A stretch of DNA of 64,000 nt from Qipengyuania qiaonensis. Lineage in GTDB: Bacteria > Pseudomonadota > Alphaproteobacteria > Sphingomonadales > Sphingomonadaceae. Where the stretch lies: the NCBI RefSeq assembly GCF_019711515.1, contig NZ_JAIGNO010000004.1, positions 124,001-188,000 of the forward strand, written 5' to 3'. Positions 18,556 to 26,313 of the stretch are shown here, piece after piece. The notes beneath the pieces were generated by a model. The model was not told the origin of the DNA and made no database searches. It saw only the letters and a program-made list of their open reading frames with translations. Numbering within the stretch: position 1 is the stretch's first letter; each line of letters starts with the position of its first letter. The position numbers and the translations under genes were made by a program.

Positions 18556-19992
18556 ATGACCGACACGCCGCTCAAGCTGTTCAATTCGCTGACCCGCCAG
18601 CTGGAGGAATTCCAGCCTGTCCATCCGGGCGAGGCACGCGTCTATAGCTGCGGACCGACGGTCTACAACTACCCCCATATCGGCAATATGCGCGCCTATG
18701 TTTTTGCCGATGTGCTCGGCCGCACGCTGAGCTGGAAGGGTTACGACCTTACCCACGTCATCAACATCACCGATGTCGGGCACCTGACCGACGATGCCGA
18801 TGCGGGCGAGGACAAGATGGAGAAGATGGCGGCGCAAAAGGCGCAGTCGATCTGGGACATCGCGAAGCATTATACCGAGGCGTATTGGGCCGACGTGAAA
18901 GCGCTCAATATTCGCGAGCCTGCGAAATGGTCGGTTGCTACCGATTACATCGACGAGATGCTGGCATTCGCGAAGTCGATTGCCGACAGGCATTGTTACG
19001 AACTCGACGGCGGGCTTTACTTCGACGTCTCCACGGTTGCGGATTACGGTCGCCTAGCGCGTGCAGTGACCGAAGAAGGCGAGGGCCGGATCGAGACTGT
19101 CGAGGGCAAGCGCAACGCTGCCGATTTCGCCATCTGGCGCAAAACCCCGGCGGGCGAGACGCGGCAGATGGAATGGGATTCGCCTTGGGGCAGGGGAGCG
19201 CCGGGCTGGCATCTCGAATGCTCGGTGATGGGCGAAAAACTGCTCGGCTTTCCATTCGATATCCACACCGGCGGGATCGATCACCGCGAAATCCATCACC
19301 CCAACGAGATTGCCCAGAATCAGGCTTTCTGCGGCTGCGGGTCGCTCGACGTCGCGACCCATTCGGGCGCAAAGATCTGGATGCACAACAACTTCCTCGT
19401 CGAACGGTCGGGGAAGATGAGCAAGAGCGCGGGCGAGTTCCTGCGGCTGCAATTGCTGGTCGACAAGGGCTACCACCCGCTTGCCTACCGTATGATGTGT
19501 CTGCAGGCGCATTATCGCAGCGAACTGGAGTTTTCGTGGGAAGGGCTGGGAGCCGCGCTAACGCGGTTGAAGCGGATTGTGATGGCGGTGGAAAATATAC
19601 GGAATGTCGCAAAGTTGCCCGAGGACAACGGGCCAAATCTAGGCGAACTCGATGCTTCGATCTCGAACGATTTGAATACTCCAGAGATTTTGACGCTGCT
19701 AGAGACTTGGTTGAAGTTGGATTTCATTCATGAGGGCCATCGCTGGCCAGCAATTCAAGCTGCAGATTCAATTCTAGGTTTGAACTTGGGGGGATTGACC
19801 CGAGCCGACCTCCGCATCCGTCCCAACGACGCGCGAATCAGCGAAGATGAAATCGAAGCCGAACTCCTCCGCCGCAAGGAAGCGCGCGCCGCAAAGGACT
19901 TTGCTACCTCCGACGCCATCCGCGATGGTCTTGCGGAAAAAGGTGTCGAGGTTATGGATGGTGATCCATTAGGATGGGAGTGGAAGCTTTGA
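18556..19992 (+). CDS. cysS: Cysteinyl-tRNA synthetase
   Basis: A 478-residue class I synthetase attaching cysteine to tRNA-Cys. The zinc cysteine and HIGH-type motif lie in YSCGPTVYNYPHIGNMRAY, the other zinc ligands include CSVMGEKLLG and HPNEIAQ, and the KMSKS loop is GKMSKSAGEF. The start at 18556 gives MTDTPLKLFNSL; the frame opens at 18517 within the palindromic repeat's flank and is not preferred. Bases about 19560-19800, in the anticodon-binding region, use A/T-ending codons unlike the rest of the gene. The stop codon overlaps the start of a DUF559-like gene by 19 bases. Confidence 0.97.
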   Translation: MTDTPLKLFNSLTRQLEEFQPVHPGEARVYSCGPTVYNYPHIGNMRAYVFADVLGRTLSWKGYDLTHVINITDVGHLTDDADAGEDKMEKMAAQKAQSIWDIAKHYTEAYWADVKALNIREPAKWSVATDYIDEMLAFAKSIADRHCYELDGGLYFDVSTVADYGRLARAVTEEGEGRIETVEGKRNAADFAIWRKTPAGETRQMEWDSPWGRGAPGWHLECSVMGEKLLGFPFDIHTGGIDHREIHHPNEIAQNQAFCGCGSLDVATHSGAKIWMHNNFLVERSGKMSKSAGEFLRLQLLVDKGYHPLAYRMMCLQAHYRSELEFSWEGLGAALTRLKRIVMAVENIRNVAKLPEDNGPNLGELDASISNDLNTPEILTLLETWLKLDFIHEGHRWPAIQAADSILGLNLGGLTRADLRIRPNDARISEDEIEAELLRRKEARAAKDFATSDAIRDGLAEKGVEVMDGDPLGWEWKL

Positions 19993-20306
19993 CCAAAGCC
20001 GATCCGCAAACGCTGTTGTGGCAGCACCTCAAGGATGAGCCGCAGGGCCTGTTTTTCGTCCGCGATCATCCGACCGAGGATTTCGTTCTGCCTTTCTATT
20101 GCGAGGAAGCGCATCTCGCGATCGAAGTGGAAGACGATCCTTTCAGGCCCGAGGATGATGGCACGCGCGAACGCTGGCAGGAGCGGAACAAGGTCGACAT
20201 CATGCAGGTCCCGCCCAGCCACGTGCTGCGCAATGCCGGCGAAGTGGCCGAGGCGATCCTCGACATCGCGACGAGGCGCAAGGAGCGCTTCGCCAGCGGG
20301 AGCTGA
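19974..20306 (+). CDS. Divergent DUF559-like small protein
   Basis: A 110-residue protein that resembles DUF559 (very short patch repair endonuclease-like fold). The recognisable core is FFVRDHPTEDFVLPFYCEEAHLAIEVEDDPFRPEDDGTRERWQERNKVDIMQVPPSHVLRN (residues about 27-87, partly quoted), matching the usual F-R-x-Q-x-P...V-D-F-x-C...L-x-I-E-x-D pattern. The catalytic Asp/Glu pair is only partly clear (D36? E51, D53-D54). It overlaps cysS by 19 bases and its TGA overlaps the RES-domain gene's ATG by one base. A GTG six bases downstream is an alternative start. Whether it cuts DNA is unknown. Confidence 0.6.
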   Translation: MGVEALTKADPQTLLWQHLKDEPQGLFFVRDHPTEDFVLPFYCEEAHLAIEVEDDPFRPEDDGTRERWQERNKVDIMQVPPSHVLRNAGEVAEAILDIATRRKERFASGS

Positions 20307-20770
20307 TGAAGCTCTGGCGTCTTGTCCGGGCACCCTTCGTCGCGCTCGACGGATCGGGCCCCGAACGCCACGGTGCACGCTATTCCCCGCCCGGTGTTCC
20401 GGTCGTCAATTTCGCGTCCGAAGCCGGTCTCGCGGTGCTGGTGGCACTGCGCTACCTGCCTGAAAATGCCGCCGAGCGACCCGATGATTTCGTGCTCGGC
20501 TGGACCGCGGTGGATGCCGTCCCCGAACGCGTGCCGGACACGGGGGAGGACGAAGCATCGATCCGCGCCTGGGTTGCCGATTGGCTCGCAACCCGCCGCT
20601 CGCTTCTCGCCGCCATCGCCTCGCGCGTGCTTCCCGAAGGCGATATCGTCATGATGAATCCCCACCATCCCGATGCGGCTAGAATTCCTCCTTTGACCAT
20701 TCGTCTCTTCGACTTCGAAACATGTCTGCATCGGCCGCCGATGCTGGATACCTACCGGAGTAATTTATGA
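20306..20770 (+). CDS. RES-domain protein, possible NAD+-degrading enzyme
   Basis: A 154-residue protein with the RES domain known from the Res-Xre and MbcTA toxin-antitoxin families, whose toxins destroy NAD+ by phosphorolysis or hydrolysis. Family motifs in order: LWRLVR, ERHGARYSPPGVPVVNFASEAGLAVLVAL, and IASRVLPEGDIVMMNPHHPDAARI. The arginine-tyrosine pair, the glutamate in ASE and the serine in IASR, the residues usually invoked for NAD+ cleavage, are all there. No Xre/DUF2384 antitoxin gene is adjacent; the upstream partner is the DUF559-like gene. It overlaps the following dehydrogenase by ATGA. Confidence 0.72.
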   Translation: MKLWRLVRAPFVALDGSGPERHGARYSPPGVPVVNFASEAGLAVLVALRYLPENAAERPDDFVLGWTAVDAVPERVPDTGEDEASIRAWVADWLATRRSLLAAIASRVLPEGDIVMMNPHHPDAARIPPLTIRLFDFETCLHRPPMLDTYRSNL

Positions 20771-21705
20771 CCAGAGCCCTCCTGTCCTCCCTGATCCGCC
20801 CGCTAGTCGAACCGCGTTTGCCGGGATGGGTGGAGCCGCTGTGGTTCGCCAGCAAGGAACAGGCGCTGGAACTTGCGCCGCTGGCGGAAATCGGCTGGTT
20901 CGACCTCAACGAGAGGGAGCCGATGATCGAGATCGCGCGCGCCGCGACGAACCTGAAATGGATGAACTCGATCTATGCCGGGCTCGATTTCTTGCCGCTA
21001 GATCTGCTGCAGGAGCGCGGCGTAGTCGTGACCAACGGCGTCGGCATCAATGCCATCACCATCGCCGAATATGTTGTCATGCTGATGCTTGCGCACGCCA
21101 AGGGGTATCGCGAGGTAGTGCGTGCGCAGGACCGGCATGAATGGCTGCTCGACAGTCCGGGCAAGCGCGAACTTGGGGGAGAGCGGGTGTTGCTGCTTGG
21201 CATGGGCGCCATCGGATCGCTCATCAAGACGCGGCTCGAGGCGTTCGATATGAAGGTCGTGTCCGTACGGCGATCGGGTGCCGACGGCGCACTGCGCCCC
21301 GGCGAGTGGCGCGAGAAGCTGGGCGAGTTCGACTGGGTCGTGCTGGCCGTGCCTTCGACGCCGGAAACCAGGCACATGATCGGCGCGATGGAACTTGCGG
21401 CCATGCGGCCCAACGGTGTGCTGGTGAACATTGCGCGCGGCGATGTGGTCGAGCAGGAAGCGCTGGTCGAAGCATTGCGCGAAAGGAAGATCGAGGCGGC
21501 GCTGCTCGATGTGACCGATCCCGAGCCGTTGCCCGAAGACCATCCGCTGTGGGATTTCGACAATGCGCAGATCACCATGCACCTGTCGGGCCGCGCGCAG
21601 GCGAAGATGTTCCAGCGCAGCGCGGATCGCTTCGTGGAGAATCTGGAACGCTGGCACAAGGGCGAGCCGGTCGAGCCGCAGTTCGATCTTGCGCTTGGCT
21701 ATTGA
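20767..21705 (+). CDS. D-2-hydroxyacid dehydrogenase (NAD-binding)
   Basis: A 312-residue dehydrogenase of the D-isomer 2-hydroxyacid family, interconverting a 2-oxoacid and a D-2-hydroxyacid with NAD(P)H. The Rossmann motif is LLGMGAIGSLI, and the catalytic set is Arg in NIARGDVVEQEAL, Glu in DVTDPEPLPEDHP and His in ITMHLSG. The substrate is not predictable. It starts within the RES-gene stop (ATGA) and lies about 70 bases before a ThDP-dependent enzyme and an aldehyde dehydrogenase, so a joint pathway on small oxoacids is possible. Confidence 0.9.
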   Translation: MTRALLSSLIRPLVEPRLPGWVEPLWFASKEQALELAPLAEIGWFDLNEREPMIEIARAATNLKWMNSIYAGLDFLPLDLLQERGVVVTNGVGINAITIAEYVVMLMLAHAKGYREVVRAQDRHEWLLDSPGKRELGGERVLLLGMGAIGSLIKTRLEAFDMKVVSVRRSGADGALRPGEWREKLGEFDWVVLAVPSTPETRHMIGAMELAAMRPNGVLVNIARGDVVEQEALVEALRERKIEAALLDVTDPEPLPEDHPLWDFDNAQITMHLSGRAQAKMFQRSADRFVENLERWHKGEPVEPQFDLALGY

Positions 21706-21772
21706 TGCGCGGGTTGCCTAGACGGGCATACGAAATCGCGTCCGATCGGACGACAATCGCCAAGGAGCATGG

Positions 21773-23431
21773 ATGATGAGTGGCACGCGCAAGGCATCGG
21801 ATCTGTTCGTCGAATGTCTTGAGGCCGAAGGCTGCGAGTATATCTTCGGCGTTCCGGGCGAGGAAAATCTCGATTTTCTCGACAGCCTCAGCCGGTCGCA
21901 ACAGATCGAGCTGATCCTGACCCGGCACGAACAGGGCGCGGGGTTCATGGCTGCAACCTATGGCCGCCATACCGGCAAGACGGGTGTGTGCATCGCCACC
22001 CTTGGGCCTGGAGCCACCAATCTCGTAACCGCGGCCGCTTATGCCCAGTTGGGCGGGATGCCGATGATGATGATCACCGGCCAGAAGCCGATCAAGAAAT
22101 CCAAGCAGGGGCAGTTCCAGATTCTCGACGTCGTCGCGATGATGGAGCCCATCACCAAATATACGCGCCAGCTTCACGCGGGCGACAATATTCCCAGCCG
22201 CGTGCGTGAAGCCTACCGGCTGGCTGAGGAGGAAAAGCCCGGCGCAGTCCATCTCGAGCTGCCCGAAGACATTGCAGAGGAACCGACCGGATCCACCCCG
22301 ATCAGGCGGAGTATGGCGCGCCGCCCCAGCGCGGAGGCCAAGGCGGTGCGACAGGCCGTGAAAGCGCTGGAAAAGGCCAGCAAGCCGATCCTCGTTATCG
22401 GCGCGGGCGCCAACCGCAAGATGACCGGGCGAATGCTCAACCAGTTTATCGAGAAGACCGGCATTCCCTTCGTCACGACGCAAATGGGCAAGGGCGTGAT
22501 CGACGAACGTCACCCGCTTTTTCTTGGGTGCGCCGCATTGTCTTCCGGCGATTTCTGTCATCGGGCGATCGAAGAAGCCGACGTCATCGTCAATGTCGGA
22601 CACGACGTGATCGAGAAGCCGCCGTTCTTCATGCATGACGATGGCCATACCGTGATCCATGTCAGCTATCGCAGCGCGGAAGTCGATCCGGTGTATTTCC
22701 CGCAGATCGAAGTGATCGGCGATATCGCCAACGCCATCTGGCAGATAAAGGAAGATATCGTGAAGCAGGGCCATTGGTCCAGCGGCGCGCTCAAGCGATA
22801 TCGCGAAGCGGAGCACGAACACACGCAGGGCTTGGCCGCCGACACGCGTTTCCCGATCTTTCCTCCGCACCTTGTCGAGCAGGTGCGCGAATGCCAGCCA
22901 GAGGACGGGATCATCTGCCTCGACAACGGCGTATACAAGCTCTGGTTTGCCCGCGGCTATACCGCGTATCTGCCCAATACCGTTTTGCTGGACAACGCTC
23001 TGGCCTCGATGGGGGCGGGGCTGCCCAGCGCGATGATGAGCGCCATGCTCTATCCCGACCGCAAGGTCATGGCGATTTGCGGCGATGGCGGTTTCATGAT
23101 GAACGGCCAGGAGATGGAAACCGCCGTCCGGCTCGGATTGAACCTCACGGTGCTGATCCTGCGCGACGACGCCTATGGCATGATCCGCTGGAAGCAGGCG
23201 AATATGGGGTTCGAGGATTTCGGCCTCACCTACGGAAATCCAGATTTCGTCAAGTTCGCAGAAAGCTTCGGGGCAAGCGGCCATCGCGTCGAGTCGAGCA
23301 AACACCTGCGCGAACTGCTCGCGCATTGCCGCGATACGCCGGGTGTCCATTTGATCGATTGCCCGGTCGATTACACGGAGAACGACCGGATCCTGAACCA
23401 CGATATCAAGGAACTGAGCGCGCGGCTCTGA
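21773..23431 (+). CDS. ThDP-dependent enzyme annotated as acetolactate synthase large subunit
   Basis: A 552-residue ThDP enzyme of the acetohydroxyacid synthase large-subunit type. The catalytic glutamate is Glu53 in ILTRHEQGAGFMA; the cofactor-binding motif is ICGDGGFMMNGQEMETAVRLGLNLTVLILRDDAYGMI (partly quoted). A central FAD/dome-type domain (about 190-330) is present. No IlvH regulatory subunit gene is adjacent, so it is more likely a catabolic or specialised member than the anabolic IlvB. Two ATGs in tandem (21773, 21776) follow an AAGGAG site. Partners are a hydroxyacid and an aldehyde dehydrogenase. The true acyl donor and acceptor are unknown. Confidence 0.85.
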   Translation: MMSGTRKASDLFVECLEAEGCEYIFGVPGEENLDFLDSLSRSQQIELILTRHEQGAGFMAATYGRHTGKTGVCIATLGPGATNLVTAAAYAQLGGMPMMMITGQKPIKKSKQGQFQILDVVAMMEPITKYTRQLHAGDNIPSRVREAYRLAEEEKPGAVHLELPEDIAEEPTGSTPIRRSMARRPSAEAKAVRQAVKALEKASKPILVIGAGANRKMTGRMLNQFIEKTGIPFVTTQMGKGVIDERHPLFLGCAALSSGDFCHRAIEEADVIVNVGHDVIEKPPFFMHDDGHTVIHVSYRSAEVDPVYFPQIEVIGDIANAIWQIKEDIVKQGHWSSGALKRYREAEHEHTQGLAADTRFPIFPPHLVEQVRECQPEDGIICLDNGVYKLWFARGYTAYLPNTVLLDNALASMGAGLPSAMMSAMLYPDRKVMAICGDGGFMMNGQEMETAVRLGLNLTVLILRDDAYGMIRWKQANMGFEDFGLTYGNPDFVKFAESFGASGHRVESSKHLRELLAHCRDTPGVHLIDCPVDYTENDRILNHDIKELSARL

Positions 23432-23473
23432 GGTTGCACGGGTACCCCCGTTTGCGGGAGGATGGAGAACCAC

Positions 23474-24907
23474 ATGCCTCGCTTGAAAGACACCTACCCG
23501 CTTTACCTGAACAACAAGGCCGCCCAGCCCAATACCGATCTCGAGGTGACCGACAAGTTCACCGGCGAAGTGGCTTTCCGCACTGCGCTCGCCACGCCGG
23601 AGATCATCGACAGGGCGATTGCGGGCGCCGTCCATGCCACGGAACCCATGGCGAAGCTTGCCGGCTATGAACGGCAGGCCGTGCTGCAACACTGCGTCGA
23701 CCGCTTCAAGGAACGCTTCGACGAGCTCGCCTATGCGCTCTGTGTCGAGGCCGGCAAGCCGATCAAGGACAGCGAAGGCGAGGTTACGCGGCTGATCGAC
23801 ACGTTCCGCATCGCCGCCGAAGAATCGGTGCGCATGTATGGCGAAGTCATGCCGCTCGACATATCGGCGCGGGCGAAGGGCTATCAGTCGATCTGGAAGC
23901 GTGTGCCGGTGGGGCCGTGCAGTTTCATCTCGCCGTTCAATTTCCCGCTCAACCTCGCCGCGCACAAGGTGGCCCCGGCCATCGCGGTCGGCTGCCCCTT
24001 CGTGATGAAACCCGCGAGCAAAACGCCGCTGGGCGCGATCATCATGGGCGAGGTCCTGGCCGAAACCGATCTGCCCGAAGGTGCCTTCAGCATCCTGCCT
24101 GCCACCCGCGACGGCGCCGACCTCTTCACCGTCGATGAGCGGCTCAAACTGCTCAGCTTTACCGGTTCGCCCGTGGTCGGTTGGGATCTCAAGGCGCGCT
24201 GCGGCAAGAAGAAGGTGGTGCTCGAACTCGGCGGCAATGCCGCGGTCATCGTCGACAGGGATGCGGATCTCGAAGACGCCATCGAACGGATCATCTTCGG
24301 GGCCTTCTACCAAAGCGGCCAGAGCTGCATCGGCGTGCAGCGCATCGTCATCCACGAGAATGTCTACGACCGCTTCAGGGATATGCTGGTCGAAAAGACC
24401 GGCAGCCTGATCGCCGGTGACCCGAAAGACCGCGATACCTTCATCGGCCCGATGATTTCGGAAGGCGAGGCGCAGCGGCTGAAAGGCTGGATCGACGAGG
24501 CGGTGGATGGCGGGGCGAAGCTGCTCACCGGCGGCGGCTGCAAGGGTAACATGCTCGAAGCGACGCTGCTGGAAGGCGTGCACAAGGACGCAAAAGCGCT
24601 CAACGAGGAAGCCTTCGGCCCGCTCGCCATCCTGCAGCCGTTTTCCGACTTCGACGAGGCGCTGGCGGAAGTGAACCGCAGCACTTTCGGCCTGCAGGCC
24701 GGCGTCTTCACGCGTGACCTGTTCAAGATGTTCGATGCCTGGGATCGGCTGGAAGTCGGCGGTGTGGTGATCAACGACGTCCCCAGCTACCGGGTCGACA
24801 ATATGCCCTATGGTGGCGTGAAGGACTCCGGTCTCGGCCGCGAAGGAATCAAGTTCGCGATGGAGGACATGACCGAGATCAGGAACCTTGTGATCCGGCG
24901 GAACTAG
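23474..24907 (+). CDS. NAD(P)-dependent aldehyde dehydrogenase
   Basis: A 477-residue aldehyde dehydrogenase oxidising an aldehyde to its acid. The nucleophile Cys285 lies in YQSGQSCIGVQR, the general base Glu251 in VVLELGGNAA and the ISPFNFPLNL oxyanion segment (Asn) is intact. Family style is closest to lactaldehyde or non-phosphorylating glyceraldehyde-3-phosphate dehydrogenases. I choose the ATG at 23474 because GGAGG at about 23457 abuts an ATG at 23462 with no spacing, whereas it is properly spaced for 23474. It follows the ThDP enzyme by 42 bases and ends the cluster. Confidence 0.9.
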   Translation: MPRLKDTYPLYLNNKAAQPNTDLEVTDKFTGEVAFRTALATPEIIDRAIAGAVHATEPMAKLAGYERQAVLQHCVDRFKERFDELAYALCVEAGKPIKDSEGEVTRLIDTFRIAAEESVRMYGEVMPLDISARAKGYQSIWKRVPVGPCSFISPFNFPLNLAAHKVAPAIAVGCPFVMKPASKTPLGAIIMGEVLAETDLPEGAFSILPATRDGADLFTVDERLKLLSFTGSPVVGWDLKARCGKKKVVLELGGNAAVIVDRDADLEDAIERIIFGAFYQSGQSCIGVQRIVIHENVYDRFRDMLVEKTGSLIAGDPKDRDTFIGPMISEGEAQRLKGWIDEAVDGGAKLLTGGGCKGNMLEATLLEGVHKDAKALNEEAFGPLAILQPFSDFDEALAEVNRSTFGLQAGVFTRDLFKMFDAWDRLEVGGVVINDVPSYRVDNMPYGGVKDSGLGREGIKFAMEDMTEIRNLVIRRN

Positions 24908-24931
24908 TATCCTCCTGGCGCTGGGGAGAAA

Positions 24932-25294
24932 CTAGCTTTCTTCCAACAGCAACAACTCGCATTGCACCACCAGGCGCGGTGCCGGCGTCATACGATGCTC
25001 GACCTCGATCACTCCGGCATCGGCGACGAGCTGACCCGGGATCGCGAATTCGTGGTCGGGCAGGTCGGCCACGAATTGCTCGCCTGCGTCCACGGCGTCC
25101 GCACCCGCGAACAGGATCGCCAGCGAATGGCGAGTGCCGGCAAAGGTGATGCTCGCCCAGGCTTTCTCGGTATGGTTCAGGACCTGCCCGCGATGTCCGT
25201 GCAGGTCGGCGAGCGCGGCGCGCACGCGATCGGTCGCGGTGCGGCGGGTGCGGCGGGTGCGGGGCGGCTTGGGACTGTTCGCTTCAGCCGACAT
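24932..25294 (-). CDS. Small conserved-looking protein of unknown function
   Basis: A 120-residue protein. The first 30 residues are rich in Arg, Thr and Pro (PPRTRRTRRTATDRVRAALADLHGH); the rest is a compact alpha/beta-looking domain with HTEKAWASITFAGTRHSLAILFAGADAVDAGEQFVADLPDHEFAIPGQLVADA and a C-terminal RLVVQCELLLLEE (quoted in parts). It overlaps the preceding small gene by 11 bases, so the two form an operon transcribed away from the S24 regulator. No catalytic motif is visible and no function can be named. Confidence 0.65.
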   Translation of the reverse strand: MSAEANSPKPPRTRRTRRTATDRVRAALADLHGHRGQVLNHTEKAWASITFAGTRHSLAILFAGADAVDAGEQFVADLPDHEFAIPGQLVADAGVIEVEHRMTPAPRLVVQCELLLLEES

Positions 25295-25499
25295 GGGCGA
25301 TCTCCTGGTTGATGACGGTGTCGCGTGCGGCTTCGAAGCCGTCCATGAAGCCGCGAATGCGCTGCTCGGTGCGGTCGCGCGGCTCGCGGCCCATGCGCAG
25401 GTCGAGGACGAATCGCGGATCGTGCGCGGCGAGGCGCCCGAATTTGGTGGCCGCCATCTCGTGCTGGCGCAGGAATTTCTCGACGGAACGGATCAACAT
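25284..25499 (-). CDS. Small HTH-like protein divergent from the S24 regulator
   Basis: A 71-residue protein beginning MLIRSVEKFLRQHEMAATKF. The pattern FLRQHEMAATKFGRLAAHDPRFVLDLRMGREP resembles a short Xre-like helix-turn-helix in which the recognition helix includes DPRFVLDLRMGR. The open frame extends to 25568 but the upstream part is unlike the family and crosses the operator region. It lies divergently from the S24 regulator, with a 172-base gap containing repeated half-sites, and overlaps the next minus-strand gene. DNA binding is inferred from the pattern only. Confidence 0.6.
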   Translation of the reverse strand: MLIRSVEKFLRQHEMAATKFGRLAAHDPRFVLDLRMGREPRDRTEQRIRGFMDGFEAARDTVINQEIAHVG

Positions 25500-25569
25500 G
25501 ACAGGCTCCCGAATTGTCCGATTGGAAGGGCGAATCGCTGGTTTTGTTCCTGATTCGTTCCATCCCAAA

Positions 25570-25604
25570 TCCTACTTGTCTAGGAAAAATCCTATGCTAT
25601 AGGA
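25570..25604. promoter_or_regulatory. Four alternating TCCTA/TAGGA half-sites, candidate operator
   Basis: TCCTA occurs at 25570-25574 and 25590-25594 and TAGGA at 25581-25585 and 25600-25604, giving three successive inverted-repeat pairs inside 35 AT-rich bases. The strongest pairs are TCCTAT/ATAGGA (centre 25597) and TAGGA-AAAA-TCCTA (centre about 25587). The block lies between the divergent 71-residue gene and the S24 regulator, where an autoregulatory operator would be expected. Confidence 0.65.
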
Positions 25605-25671
25605 ATTTTCTCTCACGCACCGTTGTTTGTCGTGGATTTTTGATGTTTCGACATGACAGGAGTGGAACCCG

Positions 25672-26313
25672 ATGGCTGACGTCATGACGCCCGAACGCGC
25701 ACGGCTGGTCGAACTGGCAGAAGCCGGACGCACGAGCCTTGCCTCGCTATCTGCGATGTTAGGTCGTAATCCCAGCTACTTGCAGCAGTTCGTACGCAAA
25801 GGATCGCCGCGCAAGCTGGAAGAAGCCGACCGGCGCAGGCTGGCCGAATTCTTCGGCGTGAGCGAAGTCGAACTCGGCGCCGATCCGGATCATGCCACCT
25901 CGCGCGAATCGGATGATTTCGTCATCGTCCCACGCCTGCCTCTCGATGCATCTGCAGGGCCGGGTACCTTTTCGGCAGAGGAAATTTCCTTCGACTCGTT
26001 CCGCTTCTCACGCCGCTGGTTGCGCGAGATGGGGTTGGATGGTGCGGACCTTTCCGCCATCCGCGTCGAAGGCGACAGTATGGAGCCGCTGTTACGCTCG
26101 GGCGACGAGATATTCGTGGACCGCAACAAACGGGGCGGTGAAGGCGTGTTCGTGGTTCGGATCGGCGATGCGCTCCACGTCAAGCAGGTCCATGCCAGCG
26201 CTCCGGGTCGGATCAAGCTGGTAAGCGAGAACGACGCTTACGCCCCGATCGAACTCGCGCGCGAGGATGTGGAGGTGATCGGCCGGGTGGTGTGGAAAGG
26301 GGGGCGGGTGTGA
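25672..26313 (+). CDS. LexA/CI-like repressor with S24 peptidase domain
   Basis: A 213-residue regulator. The N-terminal helix-turn-helix contains TSLASLSAMLGRNPSYLQQFVRKGSPRKLEEADRRRLAEFFGVSE (residues about 20-65, partly quoted). The C-terminal S24 domain has the serine of VEGDSMEPLLRSGDEIFVD and the lysine in ALHVKQV, the Ser-Lys pair used for self-cleavage in LexA and CI. The cleavage site itself is not obvious. AGGAG precedes the ATG. It is divergent from two small genes across a repeat-rich operator and its stop overlaps the start of an immunity-like gene (GTGA). Probably a stress- or RecA-responsive autorepressor; the trigger is unknown. Confidence 0.85.
   Translation: MADVMTPERARLVELAEAGRTSLASLSAMLGRNPSYLQQFVRKGSPRKLEEADRRRLAEFFGVSEVELGADPDHATSRESDDFVIVPRLPLDASAGPGTFSAEEISFDSFRFSRRWLREMGLDGADLSAIRVEGDSMEPLLRSGDEIFVDRNKRGGEGVFVVRIGDALHVKQVHASAPGRIKLVSENDAYAPIELAREDVEVIGRVVWKGGRV

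Noticed and set aside
21572..24583. A very long open frame antisense to the ThDP enzyme and aldehyde dehydrogenase genes
   Set aside because: It has no recognisable domain and lies wholly opposite two well-supported enzymes. Long antisense frames are a normal result of high GC and codon bias.
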